From NCBI RefSeq assembly GCF_042677865.1, contig NZ_JBHUDD010000053.1, positions 62,001 through 126,000 of the forward strand: a DNA stretch of 64,000 nucleotides. The letters are read 5' to 3'. The notes below the pieces were generated by a model that saw only the letters and a program-made list of their open reading frames with translations, ran no database searches and was not told where the DNA came from. This DNA comes from Lutimaribacter salitolerans. Its GTDB lineage: Bacteria > Pseudomonadota > Alphaproteobacteria > Rhodobacterales > Rhodobacteraceae. Positions 16,600 through 27,355 of this stretch are shown one piece after another (the stretch's first letter is position 1; the number at the start of each line of letters is the position of its first letter). Both the position numbers and the translations under genes were made by a program.

Positions 16600-17406
16600 T
16601 CAATCGGACAAGGCAGGCTGCCGGGTGCGCAGGAAATCATAGAACTGGCCACTGCCCGGCGCGCGCATGTAGGCGCGGTTCAGCCCGGCCTTGGCCAACA
16701 ATGTGGCGCGGGCCGATGCATAGTCGCAAGGGCGGATGCGGGTCTGGCCTGTTTCCATCGCCCGGATCTGATCGTGATAGGACTTTTGCACACGCGCGGC
16801 AAAACTGCGGTCGGCGGTGGCGCTGATGGTGTTGAGATGCAGCAGATACCTCGCCTCGCCCAAGGGCGCCGAGCCGCCAAGCAGCGACAGAACCTCGATC
16901 GCGTGCAGCACGTCCTGTGACGGGCGATCGCGGAACGGCCCGGCCAGATCGCGACGCAACACCGGATGAAAGCTGGCACCGCAGGCGAAATCGGCAATGG
17001 CCAGCCGCGTCTGGCCCGGGGCGGGCAGGTCCAGCACCTTGGTTTCCCCACGCAGGATGCCGGTCCGACCAAAGGCCGCGCCATGGGTTTCCGCGAGCGG
17101 CACAAGGGCCGCCAGATAGCCCGGCGCCCAGAGATCATCGGCATCCAGAAACGCAAGGATATCACCGCGTGCGGCAGCAATGGCCCGGTTGCGGGCGGGG
17201 CCGGCACCCGTGGCCATGTGATGCGTGGCGCAGCGGCGGATCGTCAGCCCGTGGTCGGGCAGATCGGCATAGTCGTGGCCATCATCCGGCGCGATGACGA
17301 CCTCGACCATATCGGCCTGCACCCCACCTGCCGCAACCGAGGCAAGCGCGGCAGGCAGGGTTTCCCCGGCCCGATAGGCCGGGATGATGACCGAAACGCG
17401 TGGCAT
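16600..17406 (-). CDS. Glycosyltransferase family 2 protein
   Basis: 268 residues. A GT-A nucleotide-sugar fold is seen from PRVSVIIPAYRAGETLPAAL at the N-terminus, AARGDILAFLDADDLWAPGYLAAL with the DxD (DAD) metal motif near residue 90, and a variable C-terminal half. The sugar acceptor is unknown. It lies 15 bp downstream of lpdA on the same strand and may be co-transcribed with it, but no functional link is evident. Confidence 0.85.
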   Translation of the reverse strand: MPRVSVIIPAYRAGETLPAALASVAAGGVQADMVEVVIAPDDGHDYADLPDHGLTIRRCATHHMATGAGPARNRAIAAARGDILAFLDADDLWAPGYLAALVPLAETHGAAFGRTGILRGETKVLDLPAPGQTRLAIADFACGASFHPVLRRDLAGPFRDRPSQDVLHAIEVLSLLGGSAPLGEARYLLHLNTISATADRSFAARVQKSYHDQIRAMETGQTRIRPCDYASARATLLAKAGLNRAYMRAPGSGQFYDFLRTRQPALSD

Positions 17407-17421
17407 GTCCTGCGACCGCGA

Positions 17422-18810
<1,389 letters not shown>

Positions 18811-18839
18811 GGGTCAGGTCCTTTTGTTGGGCAGGGTCA

Positions 18840-18905
18840 GGGGGCGTTGCCCCCTCTTGGGCCGTGGGCCCAATTCACCCCCAGGATATTTGTGGAGAGA
18901 GGAAA
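18840..18905 (-). repeat. 3' element TTCCTCTCTC..CAAATATCC + hairpins (copy A)
   Basis: Read on the minus strand right after the MAPEG stop codon: TTTCCTCTCTCCACAAATAT, then CCTGGGGGTGAA, an inverted repeat TTGGGCC..GGCCCAA, and a GGGGGC-AAC-GCCCCC hairpin. It is matched in order and orientation by elements at 39762-39865 and 43569-43620. It fills the gap before the lpdA gene. Confidence 0.75.
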
Positions 18906-19295
18906 TCACAGCAGCGCCACAATAAGAATTGCGATGGTGGCAAAGAACCCCACCATCCAGATCAACGACCGCCAGGGCGACAGGCCCAGCGCATAGGCGG
19001 GGACGTAAAGCACACGAGCGGCCAGATAAATCCAGGCGGCCATCTGGGTGACGGCGGTGGACTGGTCCGACAAGGTGACAACCAGCACGGCAATGGTGAA
19101 CAGGATCAGCCCCTCGAAATGGTTGTTCATGGCGCGCTGCAACCGCCCCGCCAGCCCGGTCAACTGGCGTGGGGTGTCGCGCGGGCCCATGGCGTATTTC
19201 GGGCCGACCTGCATGTTGGCAGTCACGGAATAGGCGGCGAATTGCAGCGCCTGCAACAAGGCGGCAAGGGTCAGGGCGGTCAGTTCTGCGGTCAT
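18906..19295 (-). CDS. MAPEG family membrane protein
   Basis: 129 residues with four predicted membrane helices and the MAPEG signature region QVGPKYAMGPRDTPRQLTGLAGRLQRAMNNHFEGL (parts: RLQRAMNNHFEGL). Members conjugate glutathione or act in eicosanoid-like metabolism; in alphaproteobacteria the function is unknown. The start overlaps the upstream glycosyltransferase stop (ATGA). The stop codon is joined directly to the 3' repeat element at 18840-18905. Confidence 0.88.
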   Translation of the reverse strand: MTAELTALTLAALLQALQFAAYSVTANMQVGPKYAMGPRDTPRQLTGLAGRLQRAMNNHFEGLILFTIAVLVVTLSDQSTAVTQMAAWIYLAARVLYVPAYALGLSPWRSLIWMVGFFATIAILIVALL

Positions 19296-20263
19296 GTCAT
19301 GGCCTTTCTGCGGGTCCAGGCCGCGCGGGTTTGCGGTGTCAGGATGGCAGCCCGGCGAGCAATGAACCAGTCCTGGCAGGCGCGTTCCAGCGCGGCAAGG
19401 GCGGGATCGGCGCGCCATTCGGCCAGACGCGCCCGGATGGCTGGCAGGTAGGGTGCCATGCTGGCGTCCGCCACGTCGTTGCGGTTGGCCGTACGGTGCC
19501 AGTTCGAGCCGAGGTGATACTTGGTCTCGCCGGTCTTGCCTTGCCCGTCGCCGCGGTCGTTCTTCATCAGGAAGATGTCCTGCGACCGGATGGCATAGTG
19601 GTTCAGCCGCGCGGATGTGGCGGCGCAAGCCAGGTCATGCGGACGAAAGCGGCTGGACTTTGCCTGCGCGAGCGACACGTTGAACAGGGCCGCGCCATCG
19701 GGGCTGCGCACTTGGGGGTCGCCAACCAGCGGCTCGCGGGGGTTGTGATCGGTGGCACGGGCAAAGCTGGCGACACGGAACAGGCATTTGAACTTTGTCA
19801 CACCCGGCTGCGCGCCCGGTTCGGCCTGCGTGTTGCGCTCGGTCACGTTATCACCCGGGGTCCAGCCCGTCAGGCCGCTGTCGCCGAACATGCGCCATGC
19901 GATCGGTACGACATCGGCCTCGGCGGTGCGGGCATGCAGATCGGCCAGCGTGCTCTCAAGCAACAGGAATTCGTCGCTGTCGATATGCAAAACATGGCTG
20001 ATGCCGTCTTGGCGGCACAGGCGCAGAACATGATCCATGCCCGCGTCCTGCGGGGCTGCGCCGGGCGGGACGGTCTGGCGGATATGGGTCAGCACACCCT
20101 GCCCCGCCAGATAATCCAGCAGCGCATCCGAGCCGTCGGTGCAGTCATTCGTCACCACGATGATGCGGTCGAACCCAAGGCCCGCGTGATGGGCCAGCCA
20201 TTCCAGCACAAAGATGCCTTCGTTGCGCATGCAGGCGGCAAGGGCGGTGGTGGGGTTGGTCAT
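19292..20263 (-). CDS. Glycosyltransferase family 2 / GT92-like protein
   Basis: 323 residues. It opens with AACMRNEGIFVLEWLAHHAGLGFD (part: ACMRNEGIFVLEWLAHHA), typical of the 'domain of unknown glycosyltransferase' type where a conserved RNE precedes the nucleotide site, and has the metal motif HIDSDEF near residue 93. Conserved YHLGSNWH and NHYAIRS segments follow. Probably a cytoplasmic glycosyltransferase for a surface polysaccharide. It is coupled to the MAPEG gene downstream. Confidence 0.82.
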   Translation of the reverse strand: MTNPTTALAACMRNEGIFVLEWLAHHAGLGFDRIIVVTNDCTDGSDALLDYLAGQGVLTHIRQTVPPGAAPQDAGMDHVLRLCRQDGISHVLHIDSDEFLLLESTLADLHARTAEADVVPIAWRMFGDSGLTGWTPGDNVTERNTQAEPGAQPGVTKFKCLFRVASFARATDHNPREPLVGDPQVRSPDGAALFNVSLAQAKSSRFRPHDLACAATSARLNHYAIRSQDIFLMKNDRGDGQGKTGETKYHLGSNWHRTANRNDVADASMAPYLPAIRARLAEWRADPALAALERACQDWFIARRAAILTPQTRAAWTRRKAMT

Positions 20264-20326
20264 GACAATCGCAGCAGTTTCGCCCCCACCCCATCAGAGG
20301 TGGGAAGCCGGGTCTCGACCATCGGC

Positions 20327-20356
20327 GTAGGGTGGGTGAAACCCACCATGCCCTAC
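20327..20356. repeat. GTAGGGTGGG palindrome (copy 1), overlaps the sucB stop
   Basis: Inverted repeat reading GTAGGGTGGGT-GAA-ACCCACCATGCCCTAC, with the sucB stop (TAG on the minus strand, 20355-20353) inside the right arm. Related palindromes occur at 24966-24989 and 56933-56988. Confidence 0.7.
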
Positions 20357-21906
20357 AGGTCCATCAGCAGACGGCGCGGGTCTTCCAGCGCCTCTTTCAC
20401 CCGCACAAGGAAGGTGACCGCGCCCTTGCCGTCGACGATGCGGTGATCGTAGGACAGCGCCAGATACATCATCGGGCGGATCACGATTTCACCGTTCACC
20501 ACCATCGGTCGGTCCTGGATCTTGTGCATGCCCAGAATGCCCGACTGCGGCGGGTTCAGGATGGGCGAGGACATCAACGAGCCGTAGACCCCACCGTTGG
20601 AGATGGTGAAGGTGCCGCCCTGCATTTCGGCCATGCTCAGCTTGCCATCGCGGGCGCGGCGGCCCTTTTCGGCGATTTCCTTTTCCAGCTCGGCAAAGGA
20701 TTTCTGGTCGGCGTCGCGGATCACCGGCACCACCAGACCCTGCGGCGTACCCGCCGCGATGCCCATGTGGACGAAGTTCTTGTAGACGATGTCGGTGCCG
20801 TCGAGCTCGGCGTTCACCTCGGGCACCTCGTTCAACGCATGGCAGCAGGCCTTGGTGAAGAACGACATGAAGCCAAGGCGCGCACCGTGCTTTTTCTCGA
20901 ACAGGTCCTTGTACTCGTTGCGCAGGTCCATGACGCCGCCCATGTCCACCTCGTTATAGGTGGTCAGCATGGCGGCCGTGTTCTGCGCGTCCTTCAGACG
21001 GCGGGCGATGGTCTGGCGCAGGCGGGTCATCTTGACTCGCTCCTCGCGCTCGGCGTCCTGCGCGGCGACGGGCGCGCGCGGCGTTGCGGCGGCCGGGGCG
21101 GGTGCCGAAGGCTTGCCGGCGGCCGCGACGGCCTTGGCAACGTCTTCCTTCATGATCCGGCCATCGCGGCCCGACCCCTGCACCTGATCGCGGCTGATCC
21201 CGGCTTCGGCCATGGCCTTTTTCGCGGCGGGCGCATCCTCGACATCGCGGCTGCCCTGACCGGCGGGTGGGGTCTGGTAGGCCTCGCCGTGCGAGCCCTC
21301 CTGTCCGGTCGCGGGGGCCGAGGCTGCGGGCGCGTCTCCGCTGCTGATCACGGCCAGTTGCGCGCTGGCATCCACAGTGCTGCCTTCGGCGGCGATGATC
21401 TTGGTCAGGGTGCCGGACGCGGGGCTGGGCACCTCGACCGAGACCTTGTCGGTTTCCAGCTCGCACAGCATTTCATCCTGCGCGACGCTGTCGCCTTCCT
21501 TCTTGAACCAGGTGCTCACGGTCGCCTCGGACACGGATTCGCCCAGCGACGGCACCATCACCTTGACCTCGTCACCCGAGCCGCTTTTGGCAGCGGGCGC
21601 ATCGCCGTCATCGGATTTGACCTGCGCCTTTTTGGGGGCATCGTCCTTGGGTGCGGCAGAGGCCCCTTCGCCTTCGGAAATCGTGGCCAGAAGAGCATCG
21701 ACACCGACCGTCTCGCCCTCGGCCGCGACGATCTCGGCCAGCGTGCCTGCGGATGGGCTGGGCACCTCGACCGTGACCTTGTCGGTTTCCAGTTCGCACA
21801 GCATTTCGTCGGCCGCGACCGTGTCACCGGGTTTCTTGAACCAGGTGGCAATCGTCGCCTCGGTCACGGATTCGCCAAGCGTGGGAACGCGCACTTCAAT
21901 GGTCAT
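20353..21906 (-). CDS. sucB: 2-oxoglutarate dehydrogenase E2 (dihydrolipoyl succinyltransferase), two lipoyl domains
   Basis: 517 residues. Two tandem lipoyl domains have lipoylation lysines in ELETDKVTVEVPSP (K43) and ELETDKVSVEVPSP (K154), joined by Ala/Pro/Asp-rich linkers. A peripheral-subunit binding domain (about 222-262, KKAMAEAGISRDQVQGSGRDGR in parts) and the catalytic domain ending in SYDHRIVDGKGAVTFL, with the active-site histidine, follow. Many SucB proteins have one lipoyl domain. It transfers succinyl groups to CoA. It begins 4 bp after the sucA stop. Confidence 0.95.
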   Translation of the reverse strand: MTIEVRVPTLGESVTEATIATWFKKPGDTVAADEMLCELETDKVTVEVPSPSAGTLAEIVAAEGETVGVDALLATISEGEGASAAPKDDAPKKAQVKSDDGDAPAAKSGSGDEVKVMVPSLGESVSEATVSTWFKKEGDSVAQDEMLCELETDKVSVEVPSPASGTLTKIIAAEGSTVDASAQLAVISSGDAPAASAPATGQEGSHGEAYQTPPAGQGSRDVEDAPAAKKAMAEAGISRDQVQGSGRDGRIMKEDVAKAVAAAGKPSAPAPAAATPRAPVAAQDAEREERVKMTRLRQTIARRLKDAQNTAAMLTTYNEVDMGGVMDLRNEYKDLFEKKHGARLGFMSFFTKACCHALNEVPEVNAELDGTDIVYKNFVHMGIAAGTPQGLVVPVIRDADQKSFAELEKEIAEKGRRARDGKLSMAEMQGGTFTISNGGVYGSLMSSPILNPPQSGILGMHKIQDRPMVVNGEIVIRPMMYLALSYDHRIVDGKGAVTFLVRVKEALEDPRRLLMDL

Positions 21907-21910
21907 GGGG

Positions 21911-24877
21911 TTATTTCCCTTCGATGGTCAGCGCTTCGTCAACCAGCGCCTGTTGTTGTTCCTTGTGCGCCCGGGCCAGACCTGTCGCAGGCGAGGCGCT
22001 GGCCGTGCGGCCCACATAGCGGGGGCGCGCATGCTTGGCCTTGATCCTGCCCAGCACCCATTCGATGTTCGGTTCGATAAAGGTCCATGCGCCCTGGTTT
22101 TTCGGCTCTTCCTGACACCAGACCACCTCGGCCCCCTTGAACCGCTCAAGCTCTTTCACCAGCGATTGCGCCGGGAAGGGATAGAACTGTTCGATGCGCA
22201 GCAGATAGACATCGTCGATGCCGCGCGCATCGCGTTCCTCCAGCAGGTCGTAATAGACCTTGCCCGAGCACAGGACCACGCGCTTGATCTTGTCATCGGC
22301 CACCAGCTTGGTGTCGGAGTTGCCGTATTGCGCATCGTCCCACAGCACCCGGTGAAAGCTGGAGCCGGTGGTGAATTCGCTGGCCTTGCTGACCGCCATC
22401 TTGTGGCGCAGCAGCGATTTCGGCGTCATCATGATCAGCGGCTTGCGGAAGCTGCGATGCAGCTGCCGGCGCAGGATGTGGAAATAGTTGGCCGGCGTGG
22501 TGCAATTGGCCACGATCCAGTTGTCCTGCCCGCATTGCTGCAAGAACCGTTCCAGACGGGCGCTGGAGTGTTCCGGCCCCTGCCCTTCATAGCCGTGCGG
22601 CAGCAGGCACACCAAGCCCGACATCCGCAGCCATTTGCTTTCGCCCGAGCTGATGAACTGGTCGAACATGATTTGCGCCCCGTTGGCGAAATCGCCGAAC
22701 TGCGCCTCCCACAGGGTCAGCGCGTTGGGTTCGGCCAGGCTGTAGCCATATTCGAAACCCAGAACCGCATATTCCGACAGCATCGAGTCGATGACCTCGT
22801 ACTGCGCCTGCCCGGCCCGGATGTTGTTGAGCGGGTGATACCGTTCCTCGGTGTCCTGATTGATCAACGCCGAGTGGCGCTGACTGAAGGTGCCGCGGGT
22901 GCTGTCCTGCCCGGACAGGCGCACGGGGTAGCCTTCGGTCAGCAAGCTGCCAAAGGCGATGGCCTCGCCGGTGGCCCAGTCGAACCCTTCGCCGGTCTCG
23001 AACATCTGCCCGCGCGTGTCCAGCAGGCGTTGCACGGTCTTGTGGGTGGCAAAGCCGTCGGGCGCGGTGGTCAGCGCACGGCCGATATCTGCCAGCGTCT
23101 CGGGCTTGATCGCGGTCTTGCCGCGCTGATACTTGCCCTGCTTCTGGCGATCCAGATGCGACCAGCGCCCGTCCAGCCAGTCGGCCTTGTTGGGTTTGTA
23201 ATCCTTGCCGGCCTCGAACTCCTCGTTCAGGTGGGACTGGAACGCGGCCTTCATGTCCTCGATCTCGCCCTCGGGGATCAGACCGTCCTGCACCAGCCGG
23301 TCCGTATACAGCGCCAGCGTCGTCTTGTGGCCCTTGATCTTCTTGTACATCAAGGGGTTGGTGAACATCGGCTCGTCGCCTTCGTTGTGACCGAAGCGGC
23401 GGTAGCAGAAGATGTCGATCACCACATCCTTGTGGAACTTCTGGCGGAACTCGGTGGCGACCTTGGCGGCATGCACCACGGCCTCGGGGTCATCGCCGTT
23501 CACATGGAAAATCGGCGCCTCGACCATCAGCGCGATATCCGTGGGATAGGGGCTGGAGCGGCTGAAATGCGGCGCCGTGGTAAAGCCGATCTGGTTGTTC
23601 ACCACGATATGGATCGTGCCGCCGGTGCGATGCCCGCGCAGCCCCGACAGGCCGAAACACTCTGCCACCACGCCCTGCCCGGCAAAGGCCGCATCGCCAT
23701 GCAGCAGCACCGGCAGAACGCCGATGCGGCTGGGGTCACCCAACTGGTCCTGCTTGGCGCGCGCCTTGCCCAGAACGACGGGGTTCACCGCCTCAAGATG
23801 GCTGGGGTTGGCGGTCAGCGACAGGTGCACGGTGTTGCCGTCGAACTCGCGGTCGCTGGAGGCACCAAGGTGATACTTCACATCGCCCGAGCCATCCACA
23901 TCCTCGGGCTTGAAGCTGCCGCCCTGGAATTCGTTGAAAACCGCCCGGTAGGGTTTGCTCATCACGTTCGCCAGCACGCTCAACCGTCCCCGGTGCGGCA
24001 TGCCGATGACGATTTCCTTGACGCCCAGGTTACCGCCCCGCTTGATGATCTGCTCCATCGCGGGGATCAGCGCCTCGCCGCCATCCAGGCCGAACCGCTT
24101 GGTGCCCATGTATTTCACATGCAGGAACTTCTCGAAGCCTTCGGCCTCGACCAGCTTGTTCAGGATCGCCTTGCGCCCGTTCTTGGTAAAGGCGATTTCC
24201 TTGCCGAAACCTTCGATCCGTTCCTTCAGCCAGCCGGCCTGCTCGGGGTCGGAAATATGCATGTATTGCAGGGCAAAGGTGCCGCAATAGGTCCGCTTGA
24301 CGATCTCGACGATCTGGCGCATCGGCGCGATCTGAAGGCCCAGAACATTGTCCAGAAAGATCGGGCGGTCCATGTCCGCTTCGGTAAAGCCATAGGTCTT
24401 TGGCTCAAGCTCGGGGTGGTTGACCTCGTCGCGCATGCCCAGCGGGTCCAGGTCGGCGGCCAGATGGCCCCGAATGCGGTAGGCGCGGATCAGCATCAGC
24501 GCGCGGATGGAGTCCAGTACCGCGCGCTGCACCTGATCATCGGTCAGTTTCACGCCGCGGCTTTCGGCCTTGTCCTTGATCTTGTCGCCCGCGCCCTTCA
24601 TCTCGGTTGCGGCGGCCGGCCACTCGCCGGTCAGCGCGCTGGTCAGGTCATCGGCGGGCACCGGCGGCCAGTCGGCCCGCGCCCAGGACGGCCCTGCCGC
24701 CTCGCGCTTGACCTCGGCATCGGTGTCGCCCAGGGCGCGAAAGAACTCGGCCCAGCTGCCATCGACCGAACCCGGGTCATCGGCATAGCGGGCATACATC
24801 TGTTCAAGATATTCCGCGTTGTGCCCCTGCATGAAGCTGGAGGCATGAAAAGTATCGTTCGGGCTTTGATCCGTCAT
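21911..24877 (-). CDS. sucA: 2-oxoglutarate dehydrogenase E1 component
   Basis: 988 residues from the ATG at 24877 (MTDQSPNDTF), preceded by GAAAGGACGCG; an in-frame extension to 24976 lacks a site. The N-terminal SFMQGHNAEYLEQMY segment is the E2-binding arm. IGMPHRGRLSVLANV, HGDAAFAGQGVV and the ThDP-binding GDDPEAVVHAA are present. It decarboxylates 2-oxoglutarate and hands the succinyl group to SucB. It sits between sucD and sucB. A GTAGGGTGGG-type palindrome lies in the sucD-sucA gap. Confidence 0.97.
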   Translation of the reverse strand: MTDQSPNDTFHASSFMQGHNAEYLEQMYARYADDPGSVDGSWAEFFRALGDTDAEVKREAAGPSWARADWPPVPADDLTSALTGEWPAAATEMKGAGDKIKDKAESRGVKLTDDQVQRAVLDSIRALMLIRAYRIRGHLAADLDPLGMRDEVNHPELEPKTYGFTEADMDRPIFLDNVLGLQIAPMRQIVEIVKRTYCGTFALQYMHISDPEQAGWLKERIEGFGKEIAFTKNGRKAILNKLVEAEGFEKFLHVKYMGTKRFGLDGGEALIPAMEQIIKRGGNLGVKEIVIGMPHRGRLSVLANVMSKPYRAVFNEFQGGSFKPEDVDGSGDVKYHLGASSDREFDGNTVHLSLTANPSHLEAVNPVVLGKARAKQDQLGDPSRIGVLPVLLHGDAAFAGQGVVAECFGLSGLRGHRTGGTIHIVVNNQIGFTTAPHFSRSSPYPTDIALMVEAPIFHVNGDDPEAVVHAAKVATEFRQKFHKDVVIDIFCYRRFGHNEGDEPMFTNPLMYKKIKGHKTTLALYTDRLVQDGLIPEGEIEDMKAAFQSHLNEEFEAGKDYKPNKADWLDGRWSHLDRQKQGKYQRGKTAIKPETLADIGRALTTAPDGFATHKTVQRLLDTRGQMFETGEGFDWATGEAIAFGSLLTEGYPVRLSGQDSTRGTFSQRHSALINQDTEERYHPLNNIRAGQAQYEVIDSMLSEYAVLGFEYGYSLAEPNALTLWEAQFGDFANGAQIMFDQFISSGESKWLRMSGLVCLLPHGYEGQGPEHSSARLERFLQQCGQDNWIVANCTTPANYFHILRRQLHRSFRKPLIMMTPKSLLRHKMAVSKASEFTTGSSFHRVLWDDAQYGNSDTKLVADDKIKRVVLCSGKVYYDLLEERDARGIDDVYLLRIEQFYPFPAQSLVKELERFKGAEVVWCQEEPKNQGAWTFIEPNIEWVLGRIKAKHARPRYVGRTASASPATGLARAHKEQQQALVDEALTIEGK

Positions 24878-24965
24878 CTTGCGCGTCCTTTCGACCGATC
24901 CTGAGCAGCAGGAGGGAAAGCCACAATAGGCTGTCCGTCGCGATGCTCGCCCGGTACATATGGGT

Positions 24966-24989
24966 AGGGTGGGCACTATTGCCCACCCT
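24966..24989. repeat. AGGGTGGGCA palindrome (copy 2)
   Basis: A perfect 10-bp inverted repeat (AGGGTGGGCA / TGCCCACCCT) with a 4-nt loop, 10 bp after the sucD stop and 88 bp before the sucA start. Same family as 20327-20356 and 56933-56988. Within an operon it may reduce readthrough or stabilise the sucCD message. Confidence 0.7.
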
Positions 24990-24999
24990 GGGGCTCACA

Positions 25000-25884
25000 T
25001 CACGCGTCGATCGCTTTCAGCACGGCCTCGCCCAGCGTGGCAGGGCTGTCGGCCACGACGATCCCGGCGGCGTTCATCGCCTCGATCTTGTCCTCGGCGC
25101 CGCCCTTGCCACCGGCCACGATGGCCCCGGCATGGCCCATGCGGCGGCCCGGAGGGGCTGTGCGACCGGCGATGAAACCGGCGGTGGGCTTCCAGCGGCC
25201 CTTCTTGCGCTCGTCCGCCAGGAACTGCGCGGCCTCTTCCTCGGCGCTGCCGCCGATCTCGCCGATCATGATGATCGCCTGCGTTTCCTCGTCGGCCAGG
25301 AACATTTCCAGCACGTCGATATGCTCGGTCCCCTTGATCGGGTCGCCGCCGATGCCGACGGCGGTGGACTGGCCCAGCCCGCTGTCGCTGGTCTGCTTGA
25401 CCGCCTCATAGGTCAGCGTGCCCGAGCGCGACACGACACCCACTTTGCCACGCTTGTGGATATGGCCGGGCATGATGCCGATCTTGCAGGCGTCGGGCGT
25501 GATGACACCGGGGCAGTTCGGGCCGATCAGCATGGATTTGCTGCCTTCCAGCGCGCGCTTGACCTTCATCATGTCCAGCACCGGGATGCCCTCGGTGATG
25601 CAGACGATCAGCTCCATCTCGGCGTCGATCGCCTCGAGGATCGAGTCGGCGGCAAAGGGCGGTGGAACATAGATGACCGAGGCGTTGGCACCCGTCACGT
25701 GCCGCGCCTCGTGCACGCTGTCAAAGACCGGCAGGTCCAGATGCGTCTGCCCGCCCTTGCCCGGCGTCACGCCGCCGACCATCTTGGTGCCATAGGCGAT
25801 GGCCTGTTCCGAGTGAAAGGTGCCCTGCGAGCCGGTGAAGCCCTGACAGATGACCTTGGTGTTTTCGTCTATTAGGATGGCCAT
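25000..25884 (-). CDS. sucD: Succinyl-CoA synthetase alpha subunit
   Basis: 294 residues. CoA-binding Rossmann region QGFTGSQGTFHSEQAIAYGT (residues about 15-34), VSRSGTLTYEA, and the phosphohistidine region GRTAPPGRRMGHAGAIV are intact. With SucC it makes ATP or GTP from succinyl-CoA. It is 4 bp from sucC and ahead of sucA in the minus-strand operon. Confidence 0.96.
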   Translation of the reverse strand: MAILIDENTKVICQGFTGSQGTFHSEQAIAYGTKMVGGVTPGKGGQTHLDLPVFDSVHEARHVTGANASVIYVPPPFAADSILEAIDAEMELIVCITEGIPVLDMMKVKRALEGSKSMLIGPNCPGVITPDACKIGIMPGHIHKRGKVGVVSRSGTLTYEAVKQTSDSGLGQSTAVGIGGDPIKGTEHIDVLEMFLADEETQAIIMIGEIGGSAEEEAAQFLADERKKGRWKPTAGFIAGRTAPPGRRMGHAGAIVAGGKGGAEDKIEAMNAAGIVVADSPATLGEAVLKAIDA

Positions 25885-25888
25885 CTGT

Positions 25889-27082
25889 TCAGCCCTTTAC
25901 TGCTTTGACAATTTTCTGCGCGCCGTCTTTCAGGTCGTCCGCGGCGATCACGTCAAGGCCCGAGTTGCGGATGATTTCCTTGCCCTTGTCGACGTTGGTG
26001 CCCTCAAGGCGTACCACCAGCGGCACTTTCAGGCCGACCTCTTTCACCGCGACTATCACTCCCTCGGCGATGACGTCGCACCGCATGATGCCGCCGAAGA
26101 TGTTGACAAGAATGCCCTTCACCTGCGGGTCGGAGGTGATGATCTTGAACGCCTCGGTCACCTTTTCCTTGGTCGCACCGCCGCCCACGTCGAGGAAGTT
26201 GGCAGGCTCGGCGCCATACAGCTTGATGATGTCCATCGTCGCCATGGCCAGGCCCGCGCCGTTGACCATGCAGCCGATTTCGCCGTCCAGCGCGATGTAG
26301 TTCAGGTCATACTTGCTGGCCTGCAGCTCCTTGGGGTCTTCCTCGGTCTCGTCGCGAAGGTTGGCGATGTCGGGCTGGCGATACATCGCGTTGCCGTCAA
26401 AGCTGACCTTGGCATCCAGAACCTTCAGATCGCCATTGGTCATCACGATCAGCGGGTTGATCTCGAGCATCTCCATGTCCTTCTCGACGAAGGCGGTATA
26501 GAGGATGCCCATCAGCTTGACGCACTGCTTGACCTGCGCGCCCTCCAGCCCCAGCGAGAACGCGATGCGGCGGCCATGGAACGGCTGATAGCCGGTGGCG
26601 GGATCGACGCTGAACGACAGGATCTTTTCGGGGGTCGCGTCGGCGACCTCTTCGATGTCCATGCCGCCCTCGGTCGAGCAGACAAAGGATATGCGGCTGG
26701 TCTGACGATCGACCAGCAGGGCAAGGTACAGTTCGCGCTCGATGTCGCTGCCATCCTCGATGTAGACGCGGCCGACCTGCTTGCCCGCCGGGCCGGTCTG
26801 GTGGGTCACCAGCGTCTTGCCCAGCATCTTTTTTGCTTCTTCGGCGGCTTCCTCGACCGATTTGGTCAGGCGCACGCCGCCCTTTTCACCAGCCGAGGCT
26901 TCCTTGAAAGAGCCCTTGCCGCGGCCACCGGCGTGGATCTGCGCCTTGACCACCCACAGGGGGCCATCAAGCTCGCCCGCGGCTGTCTTGGCGTCTTCGG
27001 CCCGCATCACGGCGCGCCCGTCAGATACCGGTGCGCCATAGGAGCGCAAGAGCGCCTTGGCCTGATATTCATGGATATTCAT
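25889..27082 (-). CDS. sucC: Succinyl-CoA synthetase beta subunit
   Basis: 397 residues from ATG 27082 (MNIHEYQAKALL, the universal SucC start). It has an ATP-grasp fold with VVKAQIHAGGRGK and the C-terminal NIFGGIMRCDVIAEGV loop. It heads the sucC-sucD-sucA-sucB operon. The region upstream (27083-27355) carries the twin TGTGATCACA palindromes that also precede sdhC, so joint regulation is likely. Confidence 0.96.
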   Translation of the reverse strand: MNIHEYQAKALLRSYGAPVSDGRAVMRAEDAKTAAGELDGPLWVVKAQIHAGGRGKGSFKEASAGEKGGVRLTKSVEEAAEEAKKMLGKTLVTHQTGPAGKQVGRVYIEDGSDIERELYLALLVDRQTSRISFVCSTEGGMDIEEVADATPEKILSFSVDPATGYQPFHGRRIAFSLGLEGAQVKQCVKLMGILYTAFVEKDMEMLEINPLIVMTNGDLKVLDAKVSFDGNAMYRQPDIANLRDETEEDPKELQASKYDLNYIALDGEIGCMVNGAGLAMATMDIIKLYGAEPANFLDVGGGATKEKVTEAFKIITSDPQVKGILVNIFGGIMRCDVIAEGVIVAVKEVGLKVPLVVRLEGTNVDKGKEIIRNSGLDVIAADDLKDGAQKIVKAVKG

Positions 27083-27191
27083 GCAACTGTCCCGTCTTGG
27101 CTTGCGATTGCCTGTGGTAGTGACACAAGCTTGCGCCTTGTTTAACCGAATTCGGGTACTAAGAGCCTTTTCCACACGATTTTGTGCATTT

Positions 27192-27222
27192 TGTGATCAC
27201 ACGTTTTGAGGCCGTGATCACA
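27192..27222. promoter_or_regulatory. Twin TGTGATCACA palindromes upstream of sucC
   Basis: TGTGATCACA at 27192-27201 and CGTGATCACA at 27213-27222, with centres 21 bp apart (two helical turns). They lie 110-140 bp upstream of the sucC start. The same pair at the same spacing is upstream of sdhC (32712-32742). In both cases the gene-proximal site is followed by AAA when read toward the gene. Confidence 0.75.
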
Positions 27223-27300
27223 AATTTACTCGGCGATGCACGCCAGAATCGCGACGCGGTATGCAAATGTATGCTGCACGTCAGAGCAGGGATGCCGACG

Positions 27301-27335
27301 AAAAAGGGGCACGCGAACGTGTCGCGTGTCCCTTT
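27301..27335 (-). terminator. Rho-independent terminator of mdh
   Basis: On the minus strand a stem AAGGGACACGCG / CGCGTGCCCCTT (one mismatch) with a short loop is followed by TTTTT. It begins about 20 bp after the mdh stop, separating mdh from the sucC promoter. Confidence 0.8.
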
Positions 27336-27355
27336 GGAAAGCTTTTGGTTTCAGA

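Noticed and set aside
21377..24904. An open frame of 1175 codons on the plus strand opposite sucA and sucB
   Set aside because: It is a mirror of the GC-rich third-codon positions of sucA/sucB, which have full functional motifs on the minus strand; no ribosome site or domain is present in the plus-strand frame.
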